Shown here piece after piece: positions 32,648 to 44,100 of a stretch of DNA of 64,000 nt. The notes below the pieces were generated by a model. That model was given only the letters and a program-made list of their open reading frames with translations. It was not told where the DNA came from and ran no database searches. Each line of letters starts with the position of its first letter. Positions within the stretch are counted from its first letter, which is position 1. Location of the stretch: NCBI GenBank assembly GCA_010015655.1, contig ML976697.1:215570-279569 (forward strand). The letters run 5' to 3'. This DNA comes from Bimuria novae-zelandiae CBS 107.79. Lineage: Eukaryota; Ascomycota; Dothideomycetes; Pleosporales; Didymosphaeriaceae. A program made the translations under genes and the position numbers.

Positions 32648-34240
32648 ATGGACCTGGCTACCCGCTCGCGGAGAGCCGAGCAATCAGAGCGAGCAAGCAA
32701 CAACCCGAATACACAATCGACCCCGCCCAGCTATGGATATCACAACACTTTCCACACACACGCAACCCCAATATCAGCAAAACCACCGTCCTACGATGTC
32801 GCAACCAGCAACAAAACACTCACGTGGGCGCACACGAAGCGCCTTGAAGAGTCGGAGGCTGTTTGGATCAATACGTCACCGCCGCCGTACGAATGCACAG
32901 TATTCAAGAGCGGAATCATGGGGATGAAGCAGGAGTTGACAGCCGTCTTCCAAATTTCGCGGTCAAGAGATTGGCACGATGTGTACGTGGTGGTACAAGG
33001 CACCCAGCTCAACATTCACCGCATAAAATCGCCCAGTATCCTCAGCAAAAACCGATCTCCTGCCCCAGGACGATTGATCAAATCCTTCACGCTGCAGCAT
33101 GCCGAAGTTGGTGTGGCGTCGGATTTCAAGAAGACCCCGCTGACCCCGAAGTCTCCGTTCGCACACCTGGTCCCGTCCTCTGCACGTCACAAACTGTATG
33201 AAACTGACCCTCAGCTTTTCGAAACCGTCCGCGAACATGTCATCCGCCTGCGCCTGGAGACCGAGCAGTTTCTGCTTTGCGCCAGCACCCAAGAAGAGAT
33301 GCTCGATTGGGTAGAGATGCTATGTGCGGCGATCGACATCAGTCAGCCGTTGGAGGATCGAAGCGAGCCACGGTATCGCAGCTTGCCAAGGCGCAGCCGA
33401 AGACAACGTGTACTGGACGGCTCGCGACTTGGTGAAAATTTTGAAAATTTGTCAAGCTTGGAGGCTGGTCGACGCATCATAGCCGAGCAGGAAGCCATCA
33501 TACGACAGCTCTATCCTCACTTGGCCGGCACCGCAAACCCACCTCAAATACAAGAGTTGGATGCGCCTACCGCACCTGCAGACCCGGACCGAGAGGAATT
33601 TGACGCCGATGATGTTCGCTTTCCCTCGCAGCGGCGCGGGAGCTCTTCGCTCAGCCGGACCGTATCTAGCGAGGGCGAGCCTGCCGAGGAGGAGCGCCCT
33701 GCGACCGTCTATGAGGACCCGAAAGATGTTCCCGTTATTCGACCAAGCCGATCACAAATGCTCCGCTACCGCCGACGATGCGCGCCTGCATTACTCGCGT
33801 GCTCGCCTCGGGTAAGCGACGTGGTCATATGCGCCGGCGAACGAGTACGCATCAACACCAGAGAGAACATCTTGGTGGTGTACACCTCGCACCCACCCCG
33901 GTACGATGCGCATCGTTTCCCGAAGGCGCCACGGCCACCGAAAAAGGTTACCCCTACTCCCATCAACGTCGAGCAGCCTTCATCTCCTCTCCGCGGTGTG
34001 AGCGATTCTTCTATCGATTCAATAGGGTACGACCTAGCCTCCACCCCTTCCGAATCGGCCACCGAAGAGACACGCTCTGGCGCACCTTCCGAACCGCCGT
34101 CGCCCACTGCATTGACGCAAGCCAAAGCAGATGCAGCCCGTCAATTGGTGTCGCTTGGCAAGAGCAGAAGGAGCGGCGACGATGCACAGGAAACCGGCCT
34201 GAACGCAATGACGATCGGTGTCGCCGGTCTACTCATCTAA
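32648..34240 (+). CDS. PH-domain protein with four PPxY motifs, 530 aa
   Basis: Single exon. I chose ATG 32648 because the in-frame sequence upstream is low-complexity leader, while the protein from here begins with a normal Ser/Thr-rich tail. The pleckstrin-homology domain is at about residues 88-230 and ends with the typical C-terminal helix and its tryptophan (STQEEMLDWVEMLCAAI, Trp221). PPxY motifs are at 26-29 (PPSY), 46-49 (PPSY), 78-81 (PPPY) and 416-419 (PPRY). PPxY peptides bind WW domains of Rsp5/Nedd4 ubiquitin ligases, so it may act as a membrane-bound ligase adaptor; that is inference. A second conserved-looking block, 'LRYRRRCAPALLACSPRVSD' (372-391), precedes a disordered Ser/Pro tail and a hydrophobic C-terminal end (MTIGVAGLLI). 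It is the last gene before the transposon stack. Confidence 0.85.
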   Translation: MDLATRSRRAEQSERASNNPNTQSTPPSYGYHNTFHTHATPISAKPPSYDVATSNKTLTWAHTKRLEESEAVWINTSPPPYECTVFKSGIMGMKQELTAVFQISRSRDWHDVYVVVQGTQLNIHRIKSPSILSKNRSPAPGRLIKSFTLQHAEVGVASDFKKTPLTPKSPFAHLVPSSARHKLYETDPQLFETVREHVIRLRLETEQFLLCASTQEEMLDWVEMLCAAIDISQPLEDRSEPRYRSLPRRSRRQRVLDGSRLGENFENLSSLEAGRRIIAEQEAIIRQLYPHLAGTANPPQIQELDAPTAPADPDREEFDADDVRFPSQRRGSSSLSRTVSSEGEPAEEERPATVYEDPKDVPVIRPSRSQMLRYRRRCAPALLACSPRVSDVVICAGERVRINTRENILVVYTSHPPRYDAHRFPKAPRPPKKVTPTPINVEQPSSPLRGVSDSSIDSIGYDLASTPSESATEETRSGAPSEPPSPTALTQAKADAARQLVSLGKSRRSGDDAQETGLNAMTIGVAGLLI

Positions 34241-34970
34241 TGACTACCACGCAATTTCCCCTCCCCTCTCAGCTTTTTTTTGTTCGCATGGATGGCGTTC
34301 ACTAGACTTATCATGAGCGGCAAGAACATCTCCGCCGTCTTTTTTTCTTCTCCTTTTCCTTATACAATCACAGCCGCGACATGGCCTGGTTTGAGCGCAG
34401 AGAGCAAGGTTCCCTTTTCCCGCCTGTCTATGAGATACCCATTTCGTCGTTTTGCTCTGTTCTGCTCTGCATCGTCTGGTCGATCAACCAGCAGCATCAT
34501 GGAGTCTTACAGCGATATCTGGCATACTGGTACGTCATGTTTGTACATAGCTAGATGCATGCGGAATGTATACCCATTTCGCTACCTGGAGCACATGCTA
34601 TTCAATATGCACATGCGGTCCTACTTAGTCGTGCATGTGGCGTTTGGCTTCTGGCAGGTGAGCCGTGGTGCGCGTAGCCACAGTGACGTTTCAACATGTT
34701 CAATGACGGTAGCAGATGAGTGTACCGTGGAATGCGAAATGGCCAGGCTGTCTGCACGTCGGCCGCGTCCCTGGCCCGCCACTCCGGCCTACCTCGTTGC
34801 ATTCCAGCTCCGCATGCGGCCCCATCCCATTTTGAAACCGGGTAGTGGCGTGCCGGCGTGTTGGCGTAGAGTATTGTGGCGAGTCACCGGGCGGGGATGG
34901 CGTGCTTGGTGGATCAACGAGGAGCTCGTTTTTAGTGAGGCATATGCCAAGGTTTTTCGATCTGACAGCT
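34241..34970. other. 3' flank of the PH gene up to the Copia-1 insertion
   Basis: Ordinary-composition sequence, probably 3' UTR and downstream flank. One long frame (34280-35014) is open but runs into the LTR and has no domain, so I do not call it. CAGCT at 34966-34970 is the left target-site duplication of Copia-1. Confidence 0.5.
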
Positions 34971-35193
34971 TGTCAGATTTGATAGTGTTCTGTCACTTTG
35001 AGATAATGCAATGATGAGAATTTGATGGATGTGATGATTGATTGATGATGTTCGTGTTCTGTGTTTCTGGAATGCAGATGTGTGCGAGGCTCCAAATAAG
35101 TGCCGCTGCAGCGCTAGCCCTATTTAGAATAGTACAAAAGAGAGAGTGCTCCAGCCTTATATCCACAACAGATAGAGGCTATATAATCGGACA
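34971..35193 (-). repeat. Copia-1 3' LTR (left)
   Basis: Plus-strand ends TGTCAGATTT ... ATCGGACA. It is nearly identical in its last 110 bp to 46896-47014. Confidence 0.9.
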
Positions 35194-38100
35194 CACCCCT
35201 TTAGCTTAGGTTTATCCTTAAGCTAGACCTTCGCATTATTTATCTGTCTATTATTCTAACTTAAAGGCCTCTATCCTTTACTATAGATCCTGTAGGACAA
35301 CCTCTTAATTAGTAATCTTGTCTAATATATCTTTAAGTCCTAGCCTATTTAGAAACTTGCTCTATTTGTTTACTAGCAGGGCCTTTATAAGTCTATCTAT
35401 AACTATGTCCTCTAAGCGTTAATAGTCTACCTTAATTATCCTAAGTGTGACTTCTTGTCTTAGCTAATAATTATAGATATCTATATAGCGGAGCTTAGTC
35501 TGCAGCTTTGCGATTTCTTTAGTAATAAAGTAAATAGTCTATTAATTATTATAGTTAATTATAATTAGGCAATTGCTTACAGTAATCTAGAGCTCTTAGA
35601 GTAATCGTGAAGTAAAGATAGCCTCCTTAGCTACTTATAAAAGCGCTAGAAGTTTAGCCTCTATTATTAATATAGTAACTGTATCTTGCTTGCTTGCTTT
35701 CCAGGCAATTAGGCTACTAAATAATTTAATAACGTATCCTTGTAAACTCTTGCGATTAAGTGTATTATTAGTAAATAATGCGTCGCTTGCTACTTCTAGA
35801 GTATCTGCACCCCTAAGCTAAAGACCTAGTAATTTAGTATTAGCAAGATAGAGGAGAACTTAATTAGTAGCTACTTAGTGCTCTTTGCTTAGGTTGGATA
35901 AGAATCGTGATAATCTAGAGCTTATAAAGGCGATATCTGGTCAAGTTATAACTATAGTATAGAGAATTAATCTGATTTTGCGCTGGTATTAATTAATCTC
36001 ACCCTTACTAGCTAGTCCTATTCTTGGGAGTAATTCGATTAAACCTATTGGGGTATTGTGGCGAATCTCATGGTAATCGATGAGGCGCGATATTTTATCG
36101 ACGTATAATGCTTATAAAAGCTAGATCTTTTTGTTTAAGTGGTCCCTAATAATTTTAATTCCTAGAAACTATTGCAGGTCTTTCCCGCTAGTAAGGGTAA
36201 ATTTAGTTCTTATCTCTTTAATAGCTGCTTTTGCTGCAGGCTCGTGATTCTTCTAATAGGCGATGATAAGATTATCTATATAGAAGAATATAATAATGCC
36301 GTCCTTGATAAGGCAGCATGGCTCGTGGGGCACTGTTTTAAAGCTAATATTACGGAGCGTTAATGTAAACTCTCTTTGCTAGAGTAGTAGAGATATGCGC
36401 AGTCTATACAGTGCTTTGTGTAGTTTAAGAACTATGCCTGCTCGCGAGTAGCCGCGAGGCATTCTTATATAGATTTCTCTGTCTAGCTTTGCATAGACAA
36501 ACGCGTTGGTAACGTCGTGTTAGATAAGCTCTAAGTTAATACGAGCTACAATTACTATAAGCATGCGGAATAATCGTCCTGCAAGTGTTACGGCGTAGGT
36601 TTCTTATAAGGTAAGGTGCCGCTATTAATCGCCTCGCACCACTAGCCTTGCTTTGCATTTCTGCAATTAATGATGTTTGTTAAATTTGTAGGTATATACC
36701 CACATGCAGTCGAGGATTTAATAGCCTATTACCTTTACTAGAGTTACTACGACCTCGCTCTAAGACTTTATTTTCTTATGGCTTTATAGATGGGATCGTT
36801 CTGCTTCCTTCCACATATTATAAAGAGGGTAATCTTCGAGCTTGCTTTAGCATGTGGGTGGCTCTAGAAGCACACTTTAATGTGGCTTCTTGCCTAATAT
36901 AATTATTTATTAAAGCTACGCCTTATTAAGAGCCTTACTTTCGTATTTGCCGCTGCTGCTGGCTTTAGTGCCTGCCATAAAGGCTACGGCCCATAGGCTT
37001 GTTTGCAACTGTCCTGTTTGCACTATTTATAGTAGTATAGCTTAATTGTCTCCTGCTATTAGTTGTGTAAGGAGTGTTACTAGTGGCGGCGTTAATAGAG
37101 GCGTTAGATATTTATACCTAGCTCTCTTGTCTTGCCTGTACTTAGGAGCCTCTTCCTCTAGCGCTTTACTAATTATCTTATCCTTAAAGAAGGACTCAGT
37201 AGCATGCTCTTGTTAAGGTAAGGGAGGTAACTTTACTAATTACACCTAGGCTACTATTTCTTCTAATGTGCTGTGCATAAGGTTGTCTATTAGGTCTTTG
37301 GTTTTGCCTAAGAATATAGTATCCTTATCGAATATTACATCGCGAGTACTAATCGTCTTTGCTAGAGAGGGAATCTATATTCTCTAGATGTTAGTTAATC
37401 TATAGCTAATAAGGTAGCTAATCTATGCTTTAGGGTTAAGCCTCTAAAGCCTGCTTTTACCGCGTTTTGTGTCGTTAGTTATCGTAAACGCTTTGCAGCT
37501 ATATACTTTTAGGTAAGCTTAATTAGGCTTCTTTAGTTAGGTAACAATGCCGTTCTGAAAGGCTACTATTATAAAGAACACTTTATATAGAGATTGCTAT
37601 TAGTTAGTGTAGTTTAGCGTTTAATTATATAGGTAGACTGCGGCTCGCGTAATTTTAGGCCACATCTACTATAGTAGATTAGAGTTAAGTTGCATTACGC
37701 GCGCTTTCTCCTTAATTACACCCCTTAAGCGTTCTACTCCTTTATTTTATACTTAAGTATCTAGTGCTAAAGGCTTAATCTTAATACCTTACGCCGTGCA
37801 CTACTTCTTAATATTAGCCTTAATAGAGAAGATCTTATTATTAGATTTAATTATTTTTACCGTAACGTTGTATTATACTTTTATAAACCATATAAAAGTG
37901 CTAAGTAATTTAATAATTAACTATGCTAGGCAGTTATCCTTAAAGTAGAAGTCCTATGCAAAGCCGGAGGATTAATTAGTAATTAGTATTTAGCTCTTCT
38001 CTCTTGTTAAGCTATCTACTTTATAGTCGTGAAAGTCTATTGCGACTCGCTTGCTAGGGCTTTTAGTTCGCTCCCTGGCTTGCTAGCGTATTTGCCATTT

Positions 38101-40041
38101 TAGTTTTGCTTTACCGCAGGCGTTATATTTTACCATAGGGAGACCTTTAATCCTTACCCCCTCAGATTACTGCACGAGGTGTTCGAGGGCCTAAGGGCCT
38201 AGATAGCCTAATCGCTAGTGCCAGATCTATACGTTTACCTTCTGCGGTCTTTATTTAGTGCGTGTGTTGGTCTTGTAAGTGGCGTGCGCAGTATTAGTAG
38301 GAATACTACCTACTAGCCTTGTTCTATATTCTAACACCTATTGTTTATGCAATTCTTAGAGTTCTACTAGTATAGTATTATCTCTTCTCTTTAGAGTTGT
38401 TAGGTCTGCCCTTATGTCCTACTAAAGGCCTTGCCTTCGGAGTAATCGGAACGATACAAGGTTGCAAAGCAAATTAGGGTAATAGGCTATATTATCTAGC
38501 TATATTATTTAATTACTGCTTGCACTCTATATGTTAAGATAGACACTCTTGTATCCTTTAATCTATATTTGTGTATTCCCTGCCTATATAAAGTCTCCTG
38601 GCGCCGGTGGCCGATATAAGATAAAGCAATTAATGTCGTTAAAGATATAGTAGGTTATGCCTAAATTAAGTATGGCTAAGCATCGCAATAGGTATGTGTT
38701 TAATTTAGTATAGAAAGATGCGGCGTTAAAGCTCGCTAGGATTTTAGTAATCTTGCGTCTATCTAGTTACTTATTATTAGCCTTAGTAATTCGAGTTAGA
38801 GTGGGAATATGCGATAATTTAATTATAGGTGCCTGTAATCTGGCCCTCTTTGTTATTCTTAGACTTTCTTAAAGCGTAGGGTTATTCTCTAGCCTAAACT
38901 TAATTAGGGCAACTATGCTCGGCTTTAGCTTAAACTATTCTGGTTATTTGTCTAGGAAAGCGTAGAAGTAGTCTTGTAGACTATAGCGTTATTTATAAGC
39001 AGGGCACTTAAGGCCACTAGCTACTACTAGCTTATTATCTATAATTACGGACCGCTTGGCTCTAGTACGTTAACTATTATTTCGTTGTTTACGAGGTCTA
39101 CCCTAATGTTTTAATATTGCTGCTTTATCCACAAGAGAGGCGTCCCTGTCTGTGGCCTGGGTAGATTTACCACCGTTAGCGAGAGATGAACCTGCAGTAG
39201 TAAAAGCGCCCTTTTATTTGCCCTTAATTAGGTGCTGCAGGATTATATAGTCTTAGAAGAGTTTTATTATGTGCTTCCGTAAGACAGCTGTATCCTTGCT
39301 TCTATATTACTAGAAGGTTGTTACCTATATAGGTGCAACATAGACAACTGCCTTTATAAAGTCTTCTTTAACTAAGTCTAGCCTTTAAAGCTCTAGGACC
39401 TAATTAGTCTTTGCTTCTGTAGCTGCATGATTGTACTTAGATAGCTATGTAGCCTATAATCTAGCTGTTCTTATTAGCTTAAGGGCTTCTTAGTATCTTG
39501 CCCTTAATTATCTATATTTGTCTTGCAGGTCTACCCTAACTATAATTATAAGGTTATTAATCTACTACCTAATTAATTAATCTAAGAGGTAGTAGTTGTT
39601 CTAAAGATGCGCAGAAACTGTTAATTAGATAATAGTAACTACTTAGTTTAGGCTAACCTGTTTCTCTTGGTATTCGCGATCTATAATCTTGTATATTTCT
39701 AGCTATCCTTTATAATAATTACTATTGTCTTTGTATGCTTTCGCGCCTGCCGTCGATAGATGTAAGGGCATTATTAGTATATTATTCAGATTCGTAGTCA
39801 TATACGCCATGCTTGGCTAGTAGTTACCTATCGCGAGAGGTATCGGCATTGCGGGTTTCTATCTTGGTTTATCTATTAGCGCTAGGTTAATAATGTTCTA
39901 GACCTTTAGGAATTAGGATTTTGTTTTTAGCTAGTTTAGCCACAGTGTGTAGTTCGTGTAGTTGGTTAGGATCACTGTGGGATCTTTAAGGGTTAATAGG
40001 GCTATTGTAATTGGCTTAGCGGAGGCAATAAGACTTTTAAT
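35194..40041 (-). pseudogene. Copia-1 gag-pol, RIP-degraded
   Basis: Minus-strand remnants in the order expected for Copia. The RNase H C-terminal end is near 35.3-35.7 kb (contains 'DIYNYWLRQEV'), and reverse transcriptase is near 36.2-36.5 kb. The YVDD motif there reads FFYIDN at about 36255-36300, so the second catalytic Asp is changed to Asn by G->A. Integrase-like sequence lies upstream of that, and gag near 39.5-40.0 kb. Stops occur throughout. No intact ORF remains. Confidence 0.75.
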
Positions 40042-40145
40042 TATTAGATTTAATAGTGTTCTATTACTTTGAGATAATGTAATGATAAGAATTTAATAGA
40101 TGTGATAATTAATTAATAATGTTCGTGTTCTGTGTTTCTGGAATG
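40042..40145 (-). repeat. Copia-1 5' LTR, first part
   Basis: Matches the first 104 bp of 34971-35193 with C->T/G->A differences; it ends at the GAATG target duplicated by Gypsy-1. Confidence 0.9.
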
Positions 40146-40570
40146 TGTTAAGTCCCTACGGGTAGCTAATCCGTAAGTAGTTAGGGTTAGTTCTCGGGCA
40201 GGAGTACTTATTAGGCAAGGAAGGAGTATTGACTGCTTAAGCTAGTTAATAGGGTTGTTGGTATCGAAAGGGCGTAGGAGTCACAATCAAATCGACGAGA
40301 GCCTAAGTCAAATCTAAACGATAGATTAATAAACAGGTTGAACACGAGGTGGAAGAGTCCATCCTTATGTTCCTATATACTTAGCATGCTCGACTTGCTC
40401 GACTCGAGCAGAGCGAGCACAGCCTTGGCCTTATGCACCTGCTCGACTTGCTCGCTTTAAGCGCTTTAAGCAGTCACGTGACCTGCCTATTGCTGTGCCA
40501 CCATTGGCTCCCATAAGACCTTGTCCGTCTCAGAATGTTAGCCTAGTAATGCTAAATACAGATCCTAACA
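40146..40570 (-). repeat. Gypsy-1 3' LTR (left), 425 bp
   Basis: Plus-strand TGTTAAGTCC ... ATCCTAACA. It contains repeated CTCGACTTGCTCG words and a GTCACGTGAC palindrome (40473-40482). It has one copy of a 53-bp unit of which the other LTR has two. Confidence 0.95.
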
Positions 40571-40668
40571 TCATCCCCTCTCTCCGACAATTCGTCCCCG
40601 AATCACATAACCTGTCTTACTAAACAGATAAAATTCGGTTGCCCCGCTTCTTAGTGCGTTTTGCTATA

Positions 40669-41172
40669 ATGTCTTCCGCCAAAGCCCACGCTATCCGTCT
40701 CAGCATTAAAACTCGCTGTAATAGTATTGTCTATCCTATCTCTTATAATTATTACTTACTTTCTAGCTCTAAGTGCGTTATTATGCCGTCGTCTAATCCT
40801 AACGCCTATTTAAAGTGTTCTAAGTGTATTCGTGCGCAAAAGCCTTGCGTAAACTTGTTATAGGCATTATTAGACAAGACTTGTAATAAGTATAAAAAGA
40901 AGGTAGATGCGGGTAAGAAATTATTAGTAAAAGTGTTAATCCGACTTTTGCAAAATAAGAAAATATTACAGTAGGCTAAGGAGCGTACTAAAAAGAAGGC
41001 GTAATGCCTTATATCCAAAATAGATGCTACTAGAGAGTTAGAAGCAGAGGCTACGTTAGAGAACTATCTTATTATAGCGGCCACTATTAGCTTCTCTCCT
41101 CTAATGTGGTCGACACTAGGGTTATTAGATAATTACTCTGGTACCTTACCTACAATCGCGAGCGGCTCTTAG
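40669..41172 (+). pseudogene. Antisense Cys-rich ORF of Gypsy-1, 167 codons, RIP stops
   Basis: ATG 40669 to TAG 41170-41172 on the strand opposite to pol, between the pol end and the 3' LTR. The N-terminal part has a Cys cluster, LKCSKCIRAQKPCVNLL, reminiscent of half a Zn2Cys6 or zinc-ribbon site. It is followed by a Lys-rich coiled-coil stretch (KYKKKVDAGKKLL, KKILQ) and an acidic C-terminus with 'SPLMWSTLGLLDNY'. There are three in-frame stops. Gypsy-2 carries the same frame (62413-62916) with stops at partly different places, so both derive from an intact ancestor. Function unknown. Similar accessory frames exist in fungal gypsy elements as far as I recall. Confidence 0.65.
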
Positions 41173-41179
41173 GTATGTT

Positions 41180-44100
41180 CCTATAGTACTAGTAGAGCAA
41201 TTGTTTGCAGTTTGCTAAGTTTTCTTTAGGTTCCTATATATTCTTACTATATAGGTATCCCTTCCATTTAATAAGATACGTTCGTGGTTGATTCGTGTGT
41301 TGTAGTATTTATTTGGCTTTAAATTCGTTTTCTTCCTCTGGCTGGTGATAGAAGGTGGTTTCGACTGGTGTTTCTAGGTCGGCGGGTTCCAATTAGTCTA
41401 TATAGAATACCGGGTGTATCTTGGCGTCTGGTGGTAATTCCAATTAGTAGTTGACCGGTGATATTTGTTCCGAAATGAAAAATGGCCTGACCTTAACATG
41501 ATCCAGTTTCTTGTGCTTTTTCTTCTAGGTTCGAAGATTTTTCGTAAGTAGATATGCTTTATCCCCCTTCTTTAGCTGAGGTGCCGTTTTTTGTTTCTTA
41601 TTAGTATAGGAAATGCTTTGCTATTAAGCTTTCTCAAGGTTTCTTTAGAGTTGTTCGTGTATTTTCTTTATGTTCTCTGCCATGTTGATGGCTTCTTCCG
41701 TTTTAATTGTTGTAGGAAATACCTAATTAAAGAGATGTAGGTGTCTTCCGTGGTTTGCATAAAATGGTGTGTATCCTATTATTACTAATACCTTATTATT
41801 ATATGCTAATTGTGCTATAGGTAATAATAAAATCTAGTTATTCTTTTAGTCGTTACAGTAGATGCGTAGGTACGTTTCGATCGTTTAATTTGTACGTTCT
41901 GTCTATCTGTCCGTCTACAGATAATAGGCTGTTAATAACTTCCGTTTCGTTCTAATAAGTGCCATAAGGGTTGTCCAGTAGTTTAATATAAAGAGTTTGT
42001 CTCTATCGCTAATAATTGTCTTTAGAATGCCATGGTGTCGTATAAGTCAATCTAGGATAAGAAACGCGAGTTCCTTAGCCATAGTCGTTTTTTAACATAG
42101 TAGTAGTTTTATATATTTAGTAAATCTGCATACAATTACTAATATTAAGTCGTAGCTTATTCCTGTTGCTAGGTCTTTTGACTTAGATAGTCTAGTTATA
42201 AAGTCTATTGCGATATCTTCCTATAGTGCTATTAGGATCTAAATTACTTGCATCTTACTATACTTAAGATAAGTAGCATGCTTATTCCTTTGGCAGTCTA
42301 CGCACTTACGTATGTACGTTATTACTACTTCCTTAATTTCTTAGAATATGTAATTCCGTTGGATAAGTTCCATCGTTTTCTTGATGCCTGGGTGTCTATA
42401 TACTGGGTTATCATAGTATTGTCGTATGATTTCTTTTTGTTGTTCTTTAGGTACTTCTCGTGTTGTAACGAGGATTTGGTTGAGTTCTGCAGTGGGTTTA
42501 AGAGATCCATCTAGGTTCTGTCGCAGTATTACTAAATAGGTCCTTGGTTTATCTCCTGCAAGATCGTGTCGTCGGCTAAGTACGTCTACTCGTCTATTTT
42601 CTTTGCCGGGTGTATATATAATCTTAAATTTGTATTGTCTAAGCGTTTCCGACTATCTTACCTATCGTGGCGTAAGTTCCTTCGTGGTCGTGAAGCGTGT
42701 AAGGTTCTTATAGTCCGTAAAGATTTTAAGTATAGAGTAGCTAAGAGCGTAGATTCTCTAGTGCTTTAACGTTTTAACGATTGCGTATAGTTCTTTGTCG
42801 TGTACGTTATATCGTGCTTCTGTGTTAGTGAATTTGCATAAATAGTATGTAATAGGGTGCCATTTACCATCTTTCTCTTACTTCGCGCAGGCGCCTATCG
42901 CGAGGTCACTTGTGTCTATTTCGATTTATAGTAGTTTTCTATCCCTAAAGTAGATAAGTACTGGTGGCATAATGCATGCGGTCTTTAAGAGTTAGAATAA
43001 CATTCTATACTTTACAGTCCATGCAAATAGTGTGTCTTTTCTTATAAGGTTTATAAGTAGTATCGTAATCTTTGCGTAATCCTTAATAAATTGTCGATTA
43101 AATCTACAGAATCCTAAGAATTCTTAGATGTTTTTTACTATCTTTAGTGTTAGCTAGTTCTTAATATATTTAATCTTGTCGAGTGCGACTTTAATTCCTT
43201 CTATGCTAATAACGTGTCCTAGGAATTTAAGTTGTATTACGTGCCACTTACACTTCTTTAGTTTAATCCTAAGGTGTGCTTTGTCTAATGCGGTTAACAC
43301 TATCTATACATGTAGAACATAATCTGAATTGTTCTTAGAGTAAACGAGTATATCGTCCATGTATGCGATAACGAATATATCTAGGTAGTTACGTAATATA
43401 AAGTTAACTAGCGCTTAGAAATTTGCTAGTGCGTTGGTAAGTCTAAAAGGCATAACTATATATTTAAATAGTCTATAGCGTGACCTAAACGCTATCTTCC
43501 ACTCGTTACCTTCCTTAATTCTTATAAGGTAATATCTATCTCGTAGATCTATTAGTATAAAGCGTTTAGCTCTTAAGAGTCAGTCTCTTAATTCTAAGAT
43601 GTTTAGTAGTAGGTATCGATTTTTAATCGTCATGTCGTTAATCTTCTAATAGTTAATACATAGTCGTGGTGTGCCGTCTTTCTTCATAATAAATATAAAA
43701 GGGCTAGCTACTAGTAACTTCGATGGTCGTATGTATCCTTTCGCGAGATTTGTCTTAATGAATTCTTTTTCTTGTTGGAGTTCTTTTCTAGTCTTACTAT
43801 ATAGTGGTCCAAAGGGTGGCGTTTTCCCTTCTACTAGGTCTATCGCTAGATCCCAGGGCTAATGTTCTGGAAGGTTTGCTTTTCCTTCTCTCTCGGTGAA
43901 CATATGATTCCATGCTCGATAGCATTCTGGAATTTTATAGTTTGTGCTTTTATCCATCTTCTTGCGCTCTGTAACCTGGTGGTTCCTGCTAGCGTTTGCT
44001 AAGGGTTTCTTTCGTTTTTCGACTGTCTGTCGCGAGACTATAGTGTTAATAGCTCTCTTATCTACTATTATACTCTATTAATGCGTAGGCTTTACTTATA

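Noticed and set aside
34280..35014. 244-codon plus-strand frame downstream of the PH gene
   Set aside because: No domain, low-complexity start, overlaps the Copia-1 LTR and its target duplication; most likely 3' UTR and chance.
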